From Nitrospiraceae bacterium (GTDB lineage Bacteria; Nitrospirota; Nitrospiria; Nitrospirales; Nitrospiraceae), in assembly GCA_919902505.1 (NCBI GenBank), contig CAKKRE010000037.1:46447-110446 (forward strand): a stretch of 64,000 nt of DNA. Reading direction: 5' to 3'. Each line of letters begins with the position of its first letter. Within the stretch, counting starts at the first letter, position 1. This document shows, in pieces, positions 1 through 9,166 of the stretch. The translations under genes were made by a program, and so were the position numbers. Under the pieces are notes generated by a model that was not told the DNA's origin, made no database searches, and saw nothing but the letters and a program-made list of their open reading frames with translations.

Positions 1-91
1 TAAACACCGTTTCGCGAATCGCCCTGATGGCCGACCCCGTGGTGGCCCAGTCGGTAAGTTCTACCCGTCCAGTGTCGGGATGTTGCGGCAT
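1..91 (-). CDS. N-terminal fragment, probable GNAT-family acetyltransferase (cut by window edge)
   Basis: Reading leftwards from an ATG at 89-91, 30 codons remain open to the window edge. A strong Shine-Dalgarno (GAGGAGGT on the minus strand, about 100-110) lies at good spacing, so the start is well supported. The visible peptide contains ELTDWATTGSAIRAIRETVF. The ending xIRxIRxxVF resembles the first helix of ElaA/GNAT acetyltransferases, where it is usually followed by an (E)QGVP segment. That segment would lie outside the window. The existence of a gene is fairly safe; the family is a guess from 30 residues. Confidence 0.5.
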   Translation of the reverse strand, partial: MPQHPDTGRVELTDWATTGSAIRAIRETVF

Positions 92-808
92 GATTGTCTG
101 ACCTCCTCAATCTGCGCGGTTTGCTGCATCCGATTCCGGAGAGACGGCGCGTCTCAAATGTAATTCTCTTTTGGAGGATCGGCAACCACATGGTACCGTT
201 CATCATGATGGTCTGCCTGTGACACGACGCAGGCGCGCGCCGAGTGGCTCCGGTTCACCGATGGGAGGTCATCCGTGAAAACTCAACGTCGAACCTATGA
301 TGTCGTGGCAGGGCGGAGGATCCGGTCCGGATTGTGGCATTCCTGGTGTCAGGCCGGTGGAAGGTCTGAAACCCCGCGTGTATTCGGTTGGTCCTTTCTA
401 CGCTCGGTGTGGTCGCTGCTTCGCAAAGTGACCTGGGGCCGGATCGGTCGTGAGCAGGAGGGGCGCTCCCCCTGGGGGCACACATCCACCGGTTGTTCCG
501 CGCCGCGATCCACGGCCATCTATGGTCGCTTGAACTGACCGGCGGTATCCCGTTCGGTCGATTGCCATTCCGCCCGCTCGTTGTTCTGCTTTCTGTGTAT
601 CCGTCCTTTCTTCGGTTTTTCGCTCAAAGCATAGGCCTCTGGCCCCAACGGCAACCTTCCTCTGACCTTCCACAGGTGAAGAAGAGCTTGGCTTATTCCT
701 GCGGAAAGAAGCTATTGACCCGCCGATCCGTTGAGGCGAAGATGCGGCAGCGTTGGCACAACGCCTGCTACTCAAGTCTGTCACGGATTGAACGATGAGG
801 GGCGACCT
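92..808. other. 717-base stretch without a convincing gene
   Basis: No reading frame here has convincing protein character. A perfect 6-bp inverted repeat, GAGACG-GCG-CGTCTC, sits at 141-155, about 50 bases upstream of the leftward gene. A strong ribosome-binding-like sequence (TTTTGGAGGA, about 170-179) precedes a 10-codon frame at 190-222, too short to judge. A GTG at 275 with GGGAGG upstream opens an 87-codon frame whose composition looks random. The region must contain the promoter and leader of the universal stress gene, but no clear -35/-10 pair stands out. Confidence 0.5.
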
Positions 809-1663
809 ATGAAAGTCTTGATTGCGACCGATGGATCGAAATACGGAAAGTGGGCGACGGAATGGGTGGCGCGGATGCCGTTCGCGGAGAAGCCGGATGT
901 GAGCGTCTTGCATGTGACGGATGTCGAGGCCCTGCGCGCGCCGTTCATGTTTCAGCCGGTGGTGATCGGCAATGAGCCGTTTATTCAGGAAGAAATCAAG
1001 CGGATTGAAGCCCGTGGAAAGACGGCCATGGCCGAGGCCAAGGCCCAGATGGCGTCGCTCAAATTGAAAGGCAAGCTGGTGTCTGAGCGCGGGGCAGCCG
1101 GCTCGACCATTCTCGATCGTGCGCCGCAGCGTGACGGACTGGTGGCGATCGGGAGTCGGGGGTTGGATGCGCTCGACCGGTTCATGCTCGGGAGTGTTTC
1201 GACCCAGGTGACGTTGCATGCGCCCTGCTCGGTCCTCATTGTGAAGGAAGAGCCGCGTCCGCTGAGTCGGATTCTGTTCGCAGCCGACGGGTCCAAGGCC
1301 TCTGACAAGGCCTTGCGGTTCCTGCTGACCAAACTGCAGCCGGAAGAACGGGAGGGCCTGGAGCCGATCGATGTGGTGGTGATGCACGCCATGCCGTTCC
1401 TGAAGTATCCGGAACTCAAAGAAGCCGGCGCCCGCCTGGTCGAGCAATGCGCGAACAAGCTGCTGAAGGCCGGGTATGTGGTCGATGAAGTGGTCCAGCT
1501 GGGGAAACCGGCCGATGAGATTTTGAAAGTGGCGACGAAGAAGAAAATCGATCTGATCGTGACCGGGGCCAAAGGTATGGGGGCTGTCGCCAGATTCCTG
1601 CTGGGCAGCGTCTCCACCAAGATCGTGCAGCACAGTACCTGCTCGGTGCTCGTGGTCCGTTAG
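809..1663 (+). CDS. Universal stress protein with two Usp domains
   Basis: Cytosolic tandem UspA-type protein of 284 residues. The first domain (about 1-145) opens with MKVLIATDGSKYGKWATEW and ends with the nucleotide-binding pattern G-x2-G-x9-G-S (GSRGLDALDRFMLGS). The second domain (about 148-284) repeats this with LFAADGSKASDKAL and GAKGMGAVARFLLGS. Both halves therefore keep the ATP-binding signature of UspFG/Rv2623-like proteins. The ATG at 809 is preferred because it begins the conserved first strand; upstream in-frame codons add an unrelated basic tail. It stands alone: the next gene is 250 bases away. Such proteins usually act in stress, energy limitation or dormancy, but the specific role cannot be read from sequence. 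Confidence 0.93.
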   Translation: MKVLIATDGSKYGKWATEWVARMPFAEKPDVSVLHVTDVEALRAPFMFQPVVIGNEPFIQEEIKRIEARGKTAMAEAKAQMASLKLKGKLVSERGAAGSTILDRAPQRDGLVAIGSRGLDALDRFMLGSVSTQVTLHAPCSVLIVKEEPRPLSRILFAADGSKASDKALRFLLTKLQPEEREGLEPIDVVVMHAMPFLKYPELKEAGARLVEQCANKLLKAGYVVDEVVQLGKPADEILKVATKKKIDLIVTGAKGMGAVARFLLGSVSTKIVQHSTCSVLVVR

Positions 1664-1704
1664 CAGGCTGATGGCAAAGGCCGCCAGCGGCGTTCTCGCG
1701 TCGT
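1660..1704 (+). repeat. Single end of an intergenic repeat related to the one at 11947
   Basis: Immediately at the TAG stop of the Usp gene the sequence reads TTAGCAGGCTGATGGCAAAG and continues with CCAGCGGCGTTCTCG. The element starting at 11947 reads CTAGCAGGATGCGGAAAAAG followed by CCAGCGGCGTTCTCG. The two copies share the terminal TAGCAGG, a GG(N)AAA block and an identical 15-mer (CCAGCGGCGTTCTCG). No matching right end is visible before 1915, so this looks like a truncated or diverged copy. Confidence 0.6.
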
Positions 1705-1793
1705 TCAGAGGCTCGACGTACGGCCACGGGTGGGCTCTGCTGGTTCCTCCCTGGGAAACCAAGACTGCTGTGGCATTTCACCCCGCTCTAAGG

Positions 1794-1824
1794 GCCGGTA
1801 GCGTAGCAAAACGCTGCTACCGGC
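1794..1824 (+). repeat. Stem-loop between usp and the RND adaptor
   Basis: GCCGGTAGC (1794-1802) pairs perfectly with GCTACCGGC (1816-1824), and an inner AGC/GCT pairing extends the stem. There is no T-run after it, so it is not a standard intrinsic terminator. It may still separate the usp and efflux transcripts or belong to a REP-like repeat. Confidence 0.45.
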
Positions 1825-1915
1825 ATCCCATTCCTCTCAAAATCCGGACTCTCTCACGGCATGGTCCCTGCTGTTCTCAGGACCAGCAGAGGCGCCTAAG
1901 GCAGACGATCGACGC

Positions 1916-3154
1916 ATGACAGAAGCAGCGAGGGTTTTCAGGTGGAATTCAGAGGGACAGCATCGGCGATCCGGTGACTGGCGTTCTCCTGCGGGACGAT
2001 GCCTGGTGATCGGGCTGGTACTGATCCTGGCAGCAGCCTGCGATCGGGATGCGCCCGTGGCGCCGCCGGCCGGCAAGCCGGTGAGCAGAGCCGCCAACGG
2101 GATGGTGCAGCTGACCGATCCTGAAATTACCCGGGCCGGCATCGAGGTGATGACGGTCAAGAAAGAGCCGTTTACCTTCCATCGCGAATTTCCCGCGACC
2201 GTTCAAGCCAACGAGAATGAACTGGCAGAGGTCACGACCCTTATTCGAGGGAGGGTCGTTGAGGTGCTGGTCGATGTGGGGAAGGATGTGAAGAAGGGTG
2301 AGCGGCTGGCGTTGCTCGACAGTACCGATCTCGGGATGGCCGAAGGAGCGTACCTCAAGTCGGCGGCGAGGCAACACGAAGCGCAGCTGGCCTTTGAACG
2401 GGCGAAAAATCTCCATGAGCATCGTGCGATCAGCCTGGCCGAGTTGCAACGTCGGGAAGCGGAAATGAAAACCGCGCGCGCCGATGGGCGGGAGGCATCG
2501 CATCGGCTGGCGCTCCTTGGCCTGCCGGCCCAGGAAATCCAACGGCTCGAACGCGAGCAGACGATCCGGTCCGACGTGGCGATTCGAGCGCCCCTTGCAG
2601 GTCGCGTGATCATGCGTAATATCACGCGCGGGGAGGTGGTGGAGACCTCGCGGAACTGTTTCACCATCGCCGACCTGTCCGATGTCTGGGTGGTGGCTAA
2701 CGTCCCGGAAAAGGACGTGCGCTTTATTCGTCCGAAGGACCGGGTTCACGTGATGGTTCCGGCCTATCCGCACGGGCTGTTCTCCGGCACCGTGACCTAC
2801 ATCAGCGATGTCCTCGACCCATCGACCAGGACGATGCGCGTCCGTGTCACCGTGCTCAATCCCGATCGGACCTTGAAGCCGGAGATGTTCGCTATGGTCC
2901 GTGTCTTCGCGTCGCCTCAACCCGAGGCGCTGGCGGTGCCGCTCACGGCCGTGCAGCAGGACGGCACAGGCAAATTGCTGTTCGTAAGGAGACCGGACAA
3001 TCGATTCGAATCGCGCCGGGTTCTCCTGGGAGACGAGCTGGACGGCAAGACCATCGTCCTGGAGGGGCTGCACGAGGGTGAAGACGTGGTGGTCAAAGGG
3101 GCCTTCGCAATCAAGTCGGAGTTCGATATCCACAAAATCGAGCCCACGCCATGA
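1916..3154 (+). CDS. RND efflux periplasmic adaptor (CzcB/CusB type), lipoprotein
   Basis: 412 residues. A signal peptide ends in the lipobox LAAAC (about residues 38-42), so the mature protein should be lipid-anchored. The body has the membrane-fusion-protein order: a barrel-sandwich half starting near EFPATVQANENELAEVTTLI, an alpha-helical hairpin rich in Glu/Arg/Ala, a second lipoyl half (IRAPLAGRVIMRN) and a beta-barrel segment (VWVVANVPEKDVRFI). A membrane-proximal domain ends the chain. It should bridge the inner-membrane pump encoded next to an outer-membrane channel. Its stop overlaps the pump start as ATGA, indicating coupled translation. No TolC-like partner is adjacent; one begins at 63769, far away. 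Confidence 0.93.
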   Translation: MTEAARVFRWNSEGQHRRSGDWRSPAGRCLVIGLVLILAAACDRDAPVAPPAGKPVSRAANGMVQLTDPEITRAGIEVMTVKKEPFTFHREFPATVQANENELAEVTTLIRGRVVEVLVDVGKDVKKGERLALLDSTDLGMAEGAYLKSAARQHEAQLAFERAKNLHEHRAISLAELQRREAEMKTARADGREASHRLALLGLPAQEIQRLEREQTIRSDVAIRAPLAGRVIMRNITRGEVVETSRNCFTIADLSDVWVVANVPEKDVRFIRPKDRVHVMVPAYPHGLFSGTVTYISDVLDPSTRTMRVRVTVLNPDRTLKPEMFAMVRVFASPQPEALAVPLTAVQQDGTGKLLFVRRPDNRFESRRVLLGDELDGKTIVLEGLHEGEDVVVKGAFAIKSEFDIHKIEPTP

Positions 3155-6100
3155 TTGCCTCACTGTTGGAGTTCTCGCTCCGCCAATCGATCCTCGTCAT
3201 CGGACTGGCCTGCATGTTCTGCGTGGCCGGTCTGTTCGCCTTTCAATCCATTCCCATCGATGCCTACCCCGACGTGACCAATGTGCAGGTGCAGGTGTTG
3301 ACGGAAGCGCCGGGCCTCTCTCCCGTTGAAGTGGAACGCTTCATTACCTACCCGATCGAACTGCAAATGAACGGGCTGCCGGGCCTGACAGAAATTCGCT
3401 CGTTGTCCAAGTTCGCGCTCTCCCAGCTGACGGTGGTGTTTGAAGACGATGTGGATGTGTACTTTGCCCGCCAGTTGGTATTGGAGCGAATCATGGCGGT
3501 CAAGGAGCGGTTGCCGGCGGGTATCGATCCGGTCCTGGCGCCGGTCACGACTGGACTGGGAGAGATCTACCAATACTATCTCGAAGGCCCGCAAGCCCAT
3601 GCGACCGATACGGCGCTCGTAGAGGCCGAGCTGACGAATCAGCGGACGGTACAGGACTGGGTGCTCCGTCCCTTGCTGAAGAGTGTGCCGGGTGTGATCG
3701 ATGTGAACGGCCTGGGCGGATTCGTGAAGCAGTTCCAAGTGCTGGTGGATCCCGACAAGCTACGCAAATACAGCCTGACGCTGCATAACATCTACGAAGC
3801 TGTGCAGAAGAACAATGCCAATTCCGGGGGCAATGTGCTGGAACGATATGCGGAACGCGCCATTGTGCGGGGGTTGGGACTTATCAAAACCCTGCCGGAC
3901 ATCGAGCGTATCGTCGTGAAGGAAGCGGGTGGCACACCGGTGTTCGTCCGTGATGTGGCAGAGGTGCGTATCGGTCATGCGGTGCGCCATGGCGCGGCCG
4001 TGTTGAACGGCGAGCGGGAGGTGGTGGCGGGCACGGTGCTGATGCTGCGCGGAGGCAATGCACGTGAAGTCGTCCAGGCCGTGAAACGCCGGGTCGACAC
4101 GATTCAGCAGGACGGGTTGTTGTCGGAAGGCCTCAAGATCATCCCATTTTATGACCGGATCGAGCTCGTGACAGCGGCCATCAATACCGTGCGCGATGCC
4201 TTGATCGAGGGCATCGTCCTGGTGACCGTCGTGTTTTTCCTGTTTCTGGGCCATGTGCGGAGCGCGATCGTCGTCACGGTGTCTCTGTTGGTCACGCCAC
4301 TGATGACGTTCCTGGTGATGCAGCGCGTGGGGCTCTCCGCCAACCTCATGACCCTGGGTGGCTTGGCGATCGGTATCGGTGAAATTGCCGACGGATCGTT
4401 GGTCGTGGTGGAGAATGTCTATCGCCATCTCTCCGACAATCATCTGCATCAGCGGTCCCGGCTTGAGGTGATTTTCAGGGCCACCAGCGAGGTGGGGCGG
4501 CCGATCGTGTTCGGGATCCTGATCATCAGCGTCGTCTTTCTTCCCCTCATGACTCTGCACGGCATGGAGGGAAAAATGTTCGCCCCGTTGGCCTATACGC
4601 TGGTGATTTCGCTGCTGATGTCGGTGGTCGTCACCTTGACCCTCTCGCCGGTTCTGGCGTCCCTGATCCTGCGCGGCGACCATCCGGAGGAGACCCGGCT
4701 CACCCGGTGGATGAAGGCCCGCTACCAGCCGGTGCTCCGTTGGACGCTCGACCATCGGGTGCCGGTGTTGCTGGGATCGACGGCGGCCGTGCTTGCGAGT
4801 CTGACCCTGCTGCCGTTTGTGGGGCGGGAATTCATTCCGATTCTGGAGGAAGGCGGGTTGACGCCGCAAATCGTGCGTCTGCCCAGCGTGTCGTTGCAGG
4901 AGTCGATCGCGATTGAGAAACAGACCCAGAAAGTCATGCTGGAATTGCCGGAAGTGCAGATGTCGGTGAGCAAGATCGGACGCCCCGATATCGCCGTCGG
5001 TCCGGAGGAGCCGAATGAGAGCGATCCGATCGTGACGTTGCGTCCGCGAAACACGTGGACCACTGCGCAGACACAATCGGGCCTTGTCGATGCGATCCGG
5101 CGGCGGCTTGCGGAGATTCCCGGTATCTCCGTCCTGATGAGTCAGCCGATCCAGGAGCGGGTCGATGAGTTGATCTCCGGCATCCGGACTGAATGCGCCA
5201 TCAAGTTGTTCGGGGACGATCTCGCTCTGTTGTCTCAGCATGCTGAAGCGATTGCGGATCTGGTGCGCACCGTCGAAGGCGTGAAAGACGTCAAGGTCGA
5301 ACAGGTTGCCGGGCAGCCCTATCTGACGATCGACATCGATCGTCAGAAAATCGCCCGTTACGGGATCAACGTGTCGGATGTGCACGACATCATTACGACG
5401 GCGGTGGGCGGCAAGCCGGCCACGCAGGTGTATGAAGGGGAGCGTCGATTTCAGCTGATCCTGCGTTTCCCGGAGCCCTATCGCAACAGTATCGGGGCCA
5501 TCGGCGAGATCCGGGTACGATCCGCATCCGGCGCGCCGATTCCCTTGAGCGAGCTCGCGACCATCGAGATGCGTGAAGGCCCCGCCCGCATCAGCCGTGA
5601 GCAGGCGAAGCGGCGGATCTACATCGGTTTCAATGTGGTGGGGCGCGACATCGGCAGTGTCGTGGATGAAGGCCGGAAGCTGTTGGCTGAACGGATCCGG
5701 TTGCCGCAAGGGTATACGGTGGCGTGGGGCGGGGCGTTCGAGAATATGGAACGCGCCAATGCGCGGTTGCTGCTGGTGGTGCCGATCACGCTCGGGTTGG
5801 TCTTCTTTCTGCTCTTCTGGGCGTTTCACTCGCTGCGTTATGCCGCCTTGATCATTCTGAATCTGCCGTTCGCCTTGATCGGCGGTGTCGTGTCGCTGTG
5901 GCTCAGCGATCAGTATCTGAGTGTGCCCGCCTCAATCGGGTTTATCGAACTGTTCGGGTTGGCGGTGGGAAACGGCATCGTGCTGGTCTCCTACATCAAT
6001 CAGTTGCGGAATGAGGGGCAGCAGACGGAGGCGGCGATCATGACGGGCTGTGTCTTACGACTTCGCCCGGTCGTGATGACGATGATGACGACGTTGCTCG

Positions 6101-6279
6101 GCCTCCTGCCGCTGGTCCTGGCCCAGGGCATCGGCGCCGAAGTGCAGCGGCCGTTGGCCACCGTGGTTGTCGGCGGCCTGTTCACCTCGACCGCATTGAC
6201 CTTGCTGGTTCTCCCGGCCCTGTACCGGACCTTTGCCGAACAGGAGGCCGCGAAGGAACATGCTCCGGAGTGGGTGTGA
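3151..6279 (+). CDS. Heavy-metal RND efflux pump (CzcA/CusA superfamily)
   Basis: 1042 residues, full length for an HME-RND proton-driven antiporter. It has two sets of transmembrane helices, each preceding or following large periplasmic loops. An IPIDAYPDVTNVQVQV segment near residue 30 and FGxxxGNGIVLVSYINQLRN in the C-terminal half are typical of the family. The helix-4 motif is AIGIGEIADGSLVVVEN (about 406-422). It keeps one Asp (D414) and the Glu (E421) of the proton relay, lacks the extra Asp of CzcA's DFG motif, and has an unusual Glu (E411). This is closer to CusA-like pumps than to Zn/Co/Cd CzcA, so the substrate is left open. Second gene of the adaptor-pump-ATPase unit. Confidence 0.94.
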   Translation: MIASLLEFSLRQSILVIGLACMFCVAGLFAFQSIPIDAYPDVTNVQVQVLTEAPGLSPVEVERFITYPIELQMNGLPGLTEIRSLSKFALSQLTVVFEDDVDVYFARQLVLERIMAVKERLPAGIDPVLAPVTTGLGEIYQYYLEGPQAHATDTALVEAELTNQRTVQDWVLRPLLKSVPGVIDVNGLGGFVKQFQVLVDPDKLRKYSLTLHNIYEAVQKNNANSGGNVLERYAERAIVRGLGLIKTLPDIERIVVKEAGGTPVFVRDVAEVRIGHAVRHGAAVLNGEREVVAGTVLMLRGGNAREVVQAVKRRVDTIQQDGLLSEGLKIIPFYDRIELVTAAINTVRDALIEGIVLVTVVFFLFLGHVRSAIVVTVSLLVTPLMTFLVMQRVGLSANLMTLGGLAIGIGEIADGSLVVVENVYRHLSDNHLHQRSRLEVIFRATSEVGRPIVFGILIISVVFLPLMTLHGMEGKMFAPLAYTLVISLLMSVVVTLTLSPVLASLILRGDHPEETRLTRWMKARYQPVLRWTLDHRVPVLLGSTAAVLASLTLLPFVGREFIPILEEGGLTPQIVRLPSVSLQESIAIEKQTQKVMLELPEVQMSVSKIGRPDIAVGPEEPNESDPIVTLRPRNTWTTAQTQSGLVDAIRRRLAEIPGISVLMSQPIQERVDELISGIRTECAIKLFGDDLALLSQHAEAIADLVRTVEGVKDVKVEQVAGQPYLTIDIDRQKIARYGINVSDVHDIITTAVGGKPATQVYEGERRFQLILRFPEPYRNSIGAIGEIRVRSASGAPIPLSELATIEMREGPARISREQAKRRIYIGFNVVGRDIGSVVDEGRKLLAERIRLPQGYTVAWGGAFENMERANARLLLVVPITLGLVFFLLFWAFHSLRYAALIILNLPFALIGGVVSLWLSDQYLSVPASIGFIELFGLAVGNGIVLVSYINQLRNEGQQTEAAIMTGCVLRLRPVVMTMMTTLLGLLPLVLAQGIGAEVQRPLATVVVGGLFTSTALTLLVLPALYRTFAEQEAAKEHAPEWV

Positions 6280-6296
6280 GAGGAGTTCACGAGACC

Positions 6297-8822
6297 ATGG
6301 AGAATGGACGACCCTTTTGGGCCTGTTCTCCGGATGAGGTGCTGCGCGACTTGCGTGCCGTACCGGAGGGGTTGAGCACCGGCGAGGCCGAACAACGGCA
6401 GGTCGTCTCCGCGTCCGCCCGGCTCAAACCCCAGCGGGAGAGTCAGCCGTTCCGCCTCCTGCTGGCCCAATTCCGAAGTCCCATCATCCTCATCCTGCTC
6501 TTCGCTTCCGGGGTGTCGTTTTTTCTCGCAGAACATAGCGATGCGCTCATCATCCTGGCCATCATTCTGGTCAGCGCCCTGTTGAGTTTCTGGCAGGAAT
6601 ATAGCGCGGCTCGCGCCGTGGCCGGCCTGTTGGCGCTCGTGCAGATCACGGCTCAAACATGGCGGGACGGCCGGTTGCGCGAGGTGCCTGCCGACGATAT
6701 CGTGCCGGGCGATATCGTGGAGCTTTCGGCTGGATCGAGTCTGCCCGGAGACGCGCGGCTGCTCGATGCCAAGGATCTGTTCGTCGATGAAGCGACCTTG
6801 ACGGGGGAGACCTATCCGGCAGAGAAATCGACAGGAACACTCACGGCCGCGGTCCCCTTGCAGAAGCGGACGAACAGCCTGTTTCTGGGAACCCATGTGG
6901 TCAGCGGGCAGGCGCGGGCTGTGATCGTGGCGGTGGGCAAGGACACGGAATTCGGCCGCATCGCCCATCGGATGCAGGTGCGGTCGCCGGAAACGGAATT
7001 TGAGCGGGGCGTGCGCCGATTCGGGTATCTGTTGCTGGAAGTCACGCTGCTGCTGGTGTTGTCGATATTCGCGGTGAACGTGTATTTGGAGCGCCCGGTC
7101 CTGGAGTCCTTTCTGTTTTCCATGGCGTTGGCCGTCGGCCTGACGCCGCAACTGTTGCCGGCCATCATCAGCGTCAACCTCTCCCACGGCGCCAAGCGAA
7201 TGGCGCAGCAGAAGGTGGTCGTCAAACGCCTGACCTCGATTGAAAACTTCGGCAGTATGAACGTGTTGTGCTCCGACAAAACCGGCACCCTGACCATGGG
7301 GTCCATGCGGCTGCACGCGGCACTGGATCTTCAGGGCAGGCCGAGCGAGAAGGTGTTATTCCTCGCCCAGCTGAACGCGATGTTCGAAACGGGATTCCCG
7401 AATCCGCTGGACGACGCGTTGCGCCGACACCGGTCGGTCGATCTCACCGGTTATCGCAAGCTGGAGGAAGAACCGTACGACTTCGTCCGCAAACGGCTCT
7501 CGATCCTGGTGGCGACCCCGCAGACGCACCTGTTGATCACGAAGGGGGCCGTGGACAGCATGCTGACGGCCTGTCTCGATGCTGAACAGTCGGACGGTAC
7601 CGTGGTACCGATCGATGGGGTTCGGGATTCCATTCGACAGCAGGTTCGCGAACTGAGCGCGCAAGGATTTCGCACACTGGGGCTGGCCTGCCGTGACATG
7701 GGCGCTGCTGATCGTGTTTCCAAGGAACATGAAACGGCGATGACCTTTCTGGGCCTGGTGGCCTTTGCCGATCCTCCGAAGCCCGGCATAGCCGAGACCA
7801 TTGCGACGCTCAAAGGCCTCGGGGTCTCGTTGAAAATGGTGACAGGGGATCAGGCGCTGGTGGCGGCGTATGTCGGGCGGGCGGTTGGGCTGGAGAATCC
7901 GCGCCTGCTTACGGGGACTGATTTGCGTGGCATGAGCGACGACGCGCTACGCACGCGCGCGAACAGCATCGATGTCTTCGCGGAAATCGAACCCAATCAA
8001 AAGGAACGCATCATCCGTGCGCTGCGCGCATCGGGGAATGTCGTCGGGTACCTCGGCGACGGTATCAACGATGCCCCGGCCCTCCACGCGGCGGATGTCG
8101 GCATTTCCGTCGATAGCGCCGTCGATGTCGCCAAAGAAGCGGCCGATCTCGTCCTGTTGGAGCATGATTTGGGCGTGCTGGTGCAAGGCGTTCGCGAGGG
8201 CCGCATGACCTTCGCCAATACGCTGAAATATGTGTTTATGGCCACCAGTGCGAATTTCGGCAACATGTTCAGCATGGCCGGCGCCTCCCTGTTCCTGCCG
8301 TTTCTCCCGTTGCTGCCGAAGCAGATCCTGCTGACGAATGTCCTGACCGATCTTCCGGAAATGACCATTGCCACCGACCGGGTCGATCACGAACTGATCG
8401 AGCGGCCTCGCCGATGGGATATTCCGTTCATCCGACGATTCATGCTCACCTTCGGTCTGGTGAGTTCCCTGTTCGACTACCTCACGTTCGGAGTCCTCCT
8501 GCTGCTGTTGCACTCCACGACCGGCCAGTTTCGCACCGGCTGGTTTGTCGAGTCCGTGCTGTCGGCCTCGTTGATCGTGCTGGTCATTCGCACCCGTCGG
8601 CCCTGTTATACCAGCCGACCCTCTTCCGCGTTGTTGATCACGACGCTCCTGACGGGACTGGGGACCATGTTGCTGCCGGTGACACCGGTGGGAGCGTTTC
8701 TGGGATTCGAACCGCTGCCACCGATCTTCTGGGCGGCGATGATTGGAATTCTGTTGGCCTATGTGGTGGTGGCGGAGTTCGCGAAGCAGTTGTTTTACCG
8801 GCAGGTTCACAATGGGAACTAG
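6297..8822 (+). CDS. P-type ATPase, MgtA-like (P3B magnesium-import family)
   Basis: 841 residues with an actuator segment (VDEATLTGETYPAEKS, the TGE loop), phosphorylation motif CSDKTGTLTMGSM with Asp327, and hinge GDGINDAPAL. The stretch VVVKRLTSIENFGSMNVLCS is characteristic of MgtA/MgtB rather than Ca or heavy-metal ATPases. About ten membrane helices are expected in the inner membrane. The ATG at 6297 is chosen because AGGAG lies 10 bases upstream; a GTG at 6270 would overlap the RND gene. By homology it imports Mg2+, yet it sits directly behind a metal efflux pair, so a role in metal stress or a different ion is possible. Its stop codon TAG lies inside the terminal CTAG of a repeat element. 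Confidence 0.88.
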   Translation: MENGRPFWACSPDEVLRDLRAVPEGLSTGEAEQRQVVSASARLKPQRESQPFRLLLAQFRSPIILILLFASGVSFFLAEHSDALIILAIILVSALLSFWQEYSAARAVAGLLALVQITAQTWRDGRLREVPADDIVPGDIVELSAGSSLPGDARLLDAKDLFVDEATLTGETYPAEKSTGTLTAAVPLQKRTNSLFLGTHVVSGQARAVIVAVGKDTEFGRIAHRMQVRSPETEFERGVRRFGYLLLEVTLLLVLSIFAVNVYLERPVLESFLFSMALAVGLTPQLLPAIISVNLSHGAKRMAQQKVVVKRLTSIENFGSMNVLCSDKTGTLTMGSMRLHAALDLQGRPSEKVLFLAQLNAMFETGFPNPLDDALRRHRSVDLTGYRKLEEEPYDFVRKRLSILVATPQTHLLITKGAVDSMLTACLDAEQSDGTVVPIDGVRDSIRQQVRELSAQGFRTLGLACRDMGAADRVSKEHETAMTFLGLVAFADPPKPGIAETIATLKGLGVSLKMVTGDQALVAAYVGRAVGLENPRLLTGTDLRGMSDDALRTRANSIDVFAEIEPNQKERIIRALRASGNVVGYLGDGINDAPALHAADVGISVDSAVDVAKEAADLVLLEHDLGVLVQGVREGRMTFANTLKYVFMATSANFGNMFSMAGASLFLPFLPLLPKQILLTNVLTDLPEMTIATDRVDHELIERPRRWDIPFIRRFMLTFGLVSSLFDYLTFGVLLLLLHSTTGQFRTGWFVESVLSASLIVLVIRTRRPCYTSRPSSALLITTLLTGLGTMLLPVTPVGAFLGFEPLPPIFWAAMIGILLAYVVVAEFAKQLFYRQVHNGN

Positions 8823-9007
8823 GAGCCTGTCCGACATTGACCGTTCTACTGCGGCAAACGATCCACGATCATCTGCGTCGTTCTCGGCCCGAAAAAATCC
8901 TCAACGTATTCCAGCGAATACGCGTCCGGTTTTCCCGGGCCTGCGGCCTCGCATCTGGTCGCGCCTCCTTCGCCTCGCTACGAAGGCAATGTCGGACAGG
9001 CTCCTAG
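8819..9007. mobile_element. 189-bp MITE-like element with 21-bp perfect terminal inverted repeats
   Basis: The left end CTAGGAGCCTGTCCGACATT (8819-8838, plus one more matching base) is the exact reverse complement of the right end at 8987-9007. The outermost four bases are CTAG on both sides. This fits either a 4-bp target duplication flanking a 17-bp inverted repeat or a palindromic terminus. The interior (8840-8986) contains no reading frame of note. The left CTAG contains the stop codon of the preceding ATPase gene, as if the element inserted exactly there without harming it. No transposase is present, so mobilisation in trans would be required. Confidence 0.75.
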
Positions 9008-9081
9008 CGTCGCGAGGCCGTCGGAAGGGAGGGAGGTGAGAAGGACCGTCACGTTGCGGCTCCCTGTAATCGATCATCTCC

Positions 9082-9109
9082 TTGACTGTGAATGGTGATG
9101 TAGTACAAC
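9082..9109 (+). promoter_or_regulatory. Probable sigma-70 promoter of the hybrid kinase gene
   Basis: TTGACT at 9082-9087 and TACAAC at 9104-9109 are separated by 16 bases. They lie about 60 bases upstream of the kinase start and downstream of the repeat element, which would otherwise cut the gene from upstream transcription. Confidence 0.45.
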
Positions 9110-9166
9110 CAAAGAAAGAAGTTCGTACCCTGTGCACCCCCCGCTGCCGATTCTCGTGAGGACGTC

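Noticed and set aside
190..222. 10-codon frame after a strong TTTTGGAGGA
   Set aside because: Spacing of about 12 bases and length of 10 codons give no way to separate it from chance.
275..538. 87-codon frame with a GTG and GGGAGG
   Set aside because: Composition looks random, no motif, and it ends in sequence that looks non-coding.
398..1762. Long leftward open frame opposite the Usp gene
   Set aside because: It is a high-GC shadow of the well-supported Usp gene and its sequence (many His, Arg, Gln) has no protein-family character.
3760..5829. 689-codon leftward frame opposite the RND pump
   Set aside because: Shadow of a conserved gene; rich in His, Gln and Arg as antisense high-GC frames are.
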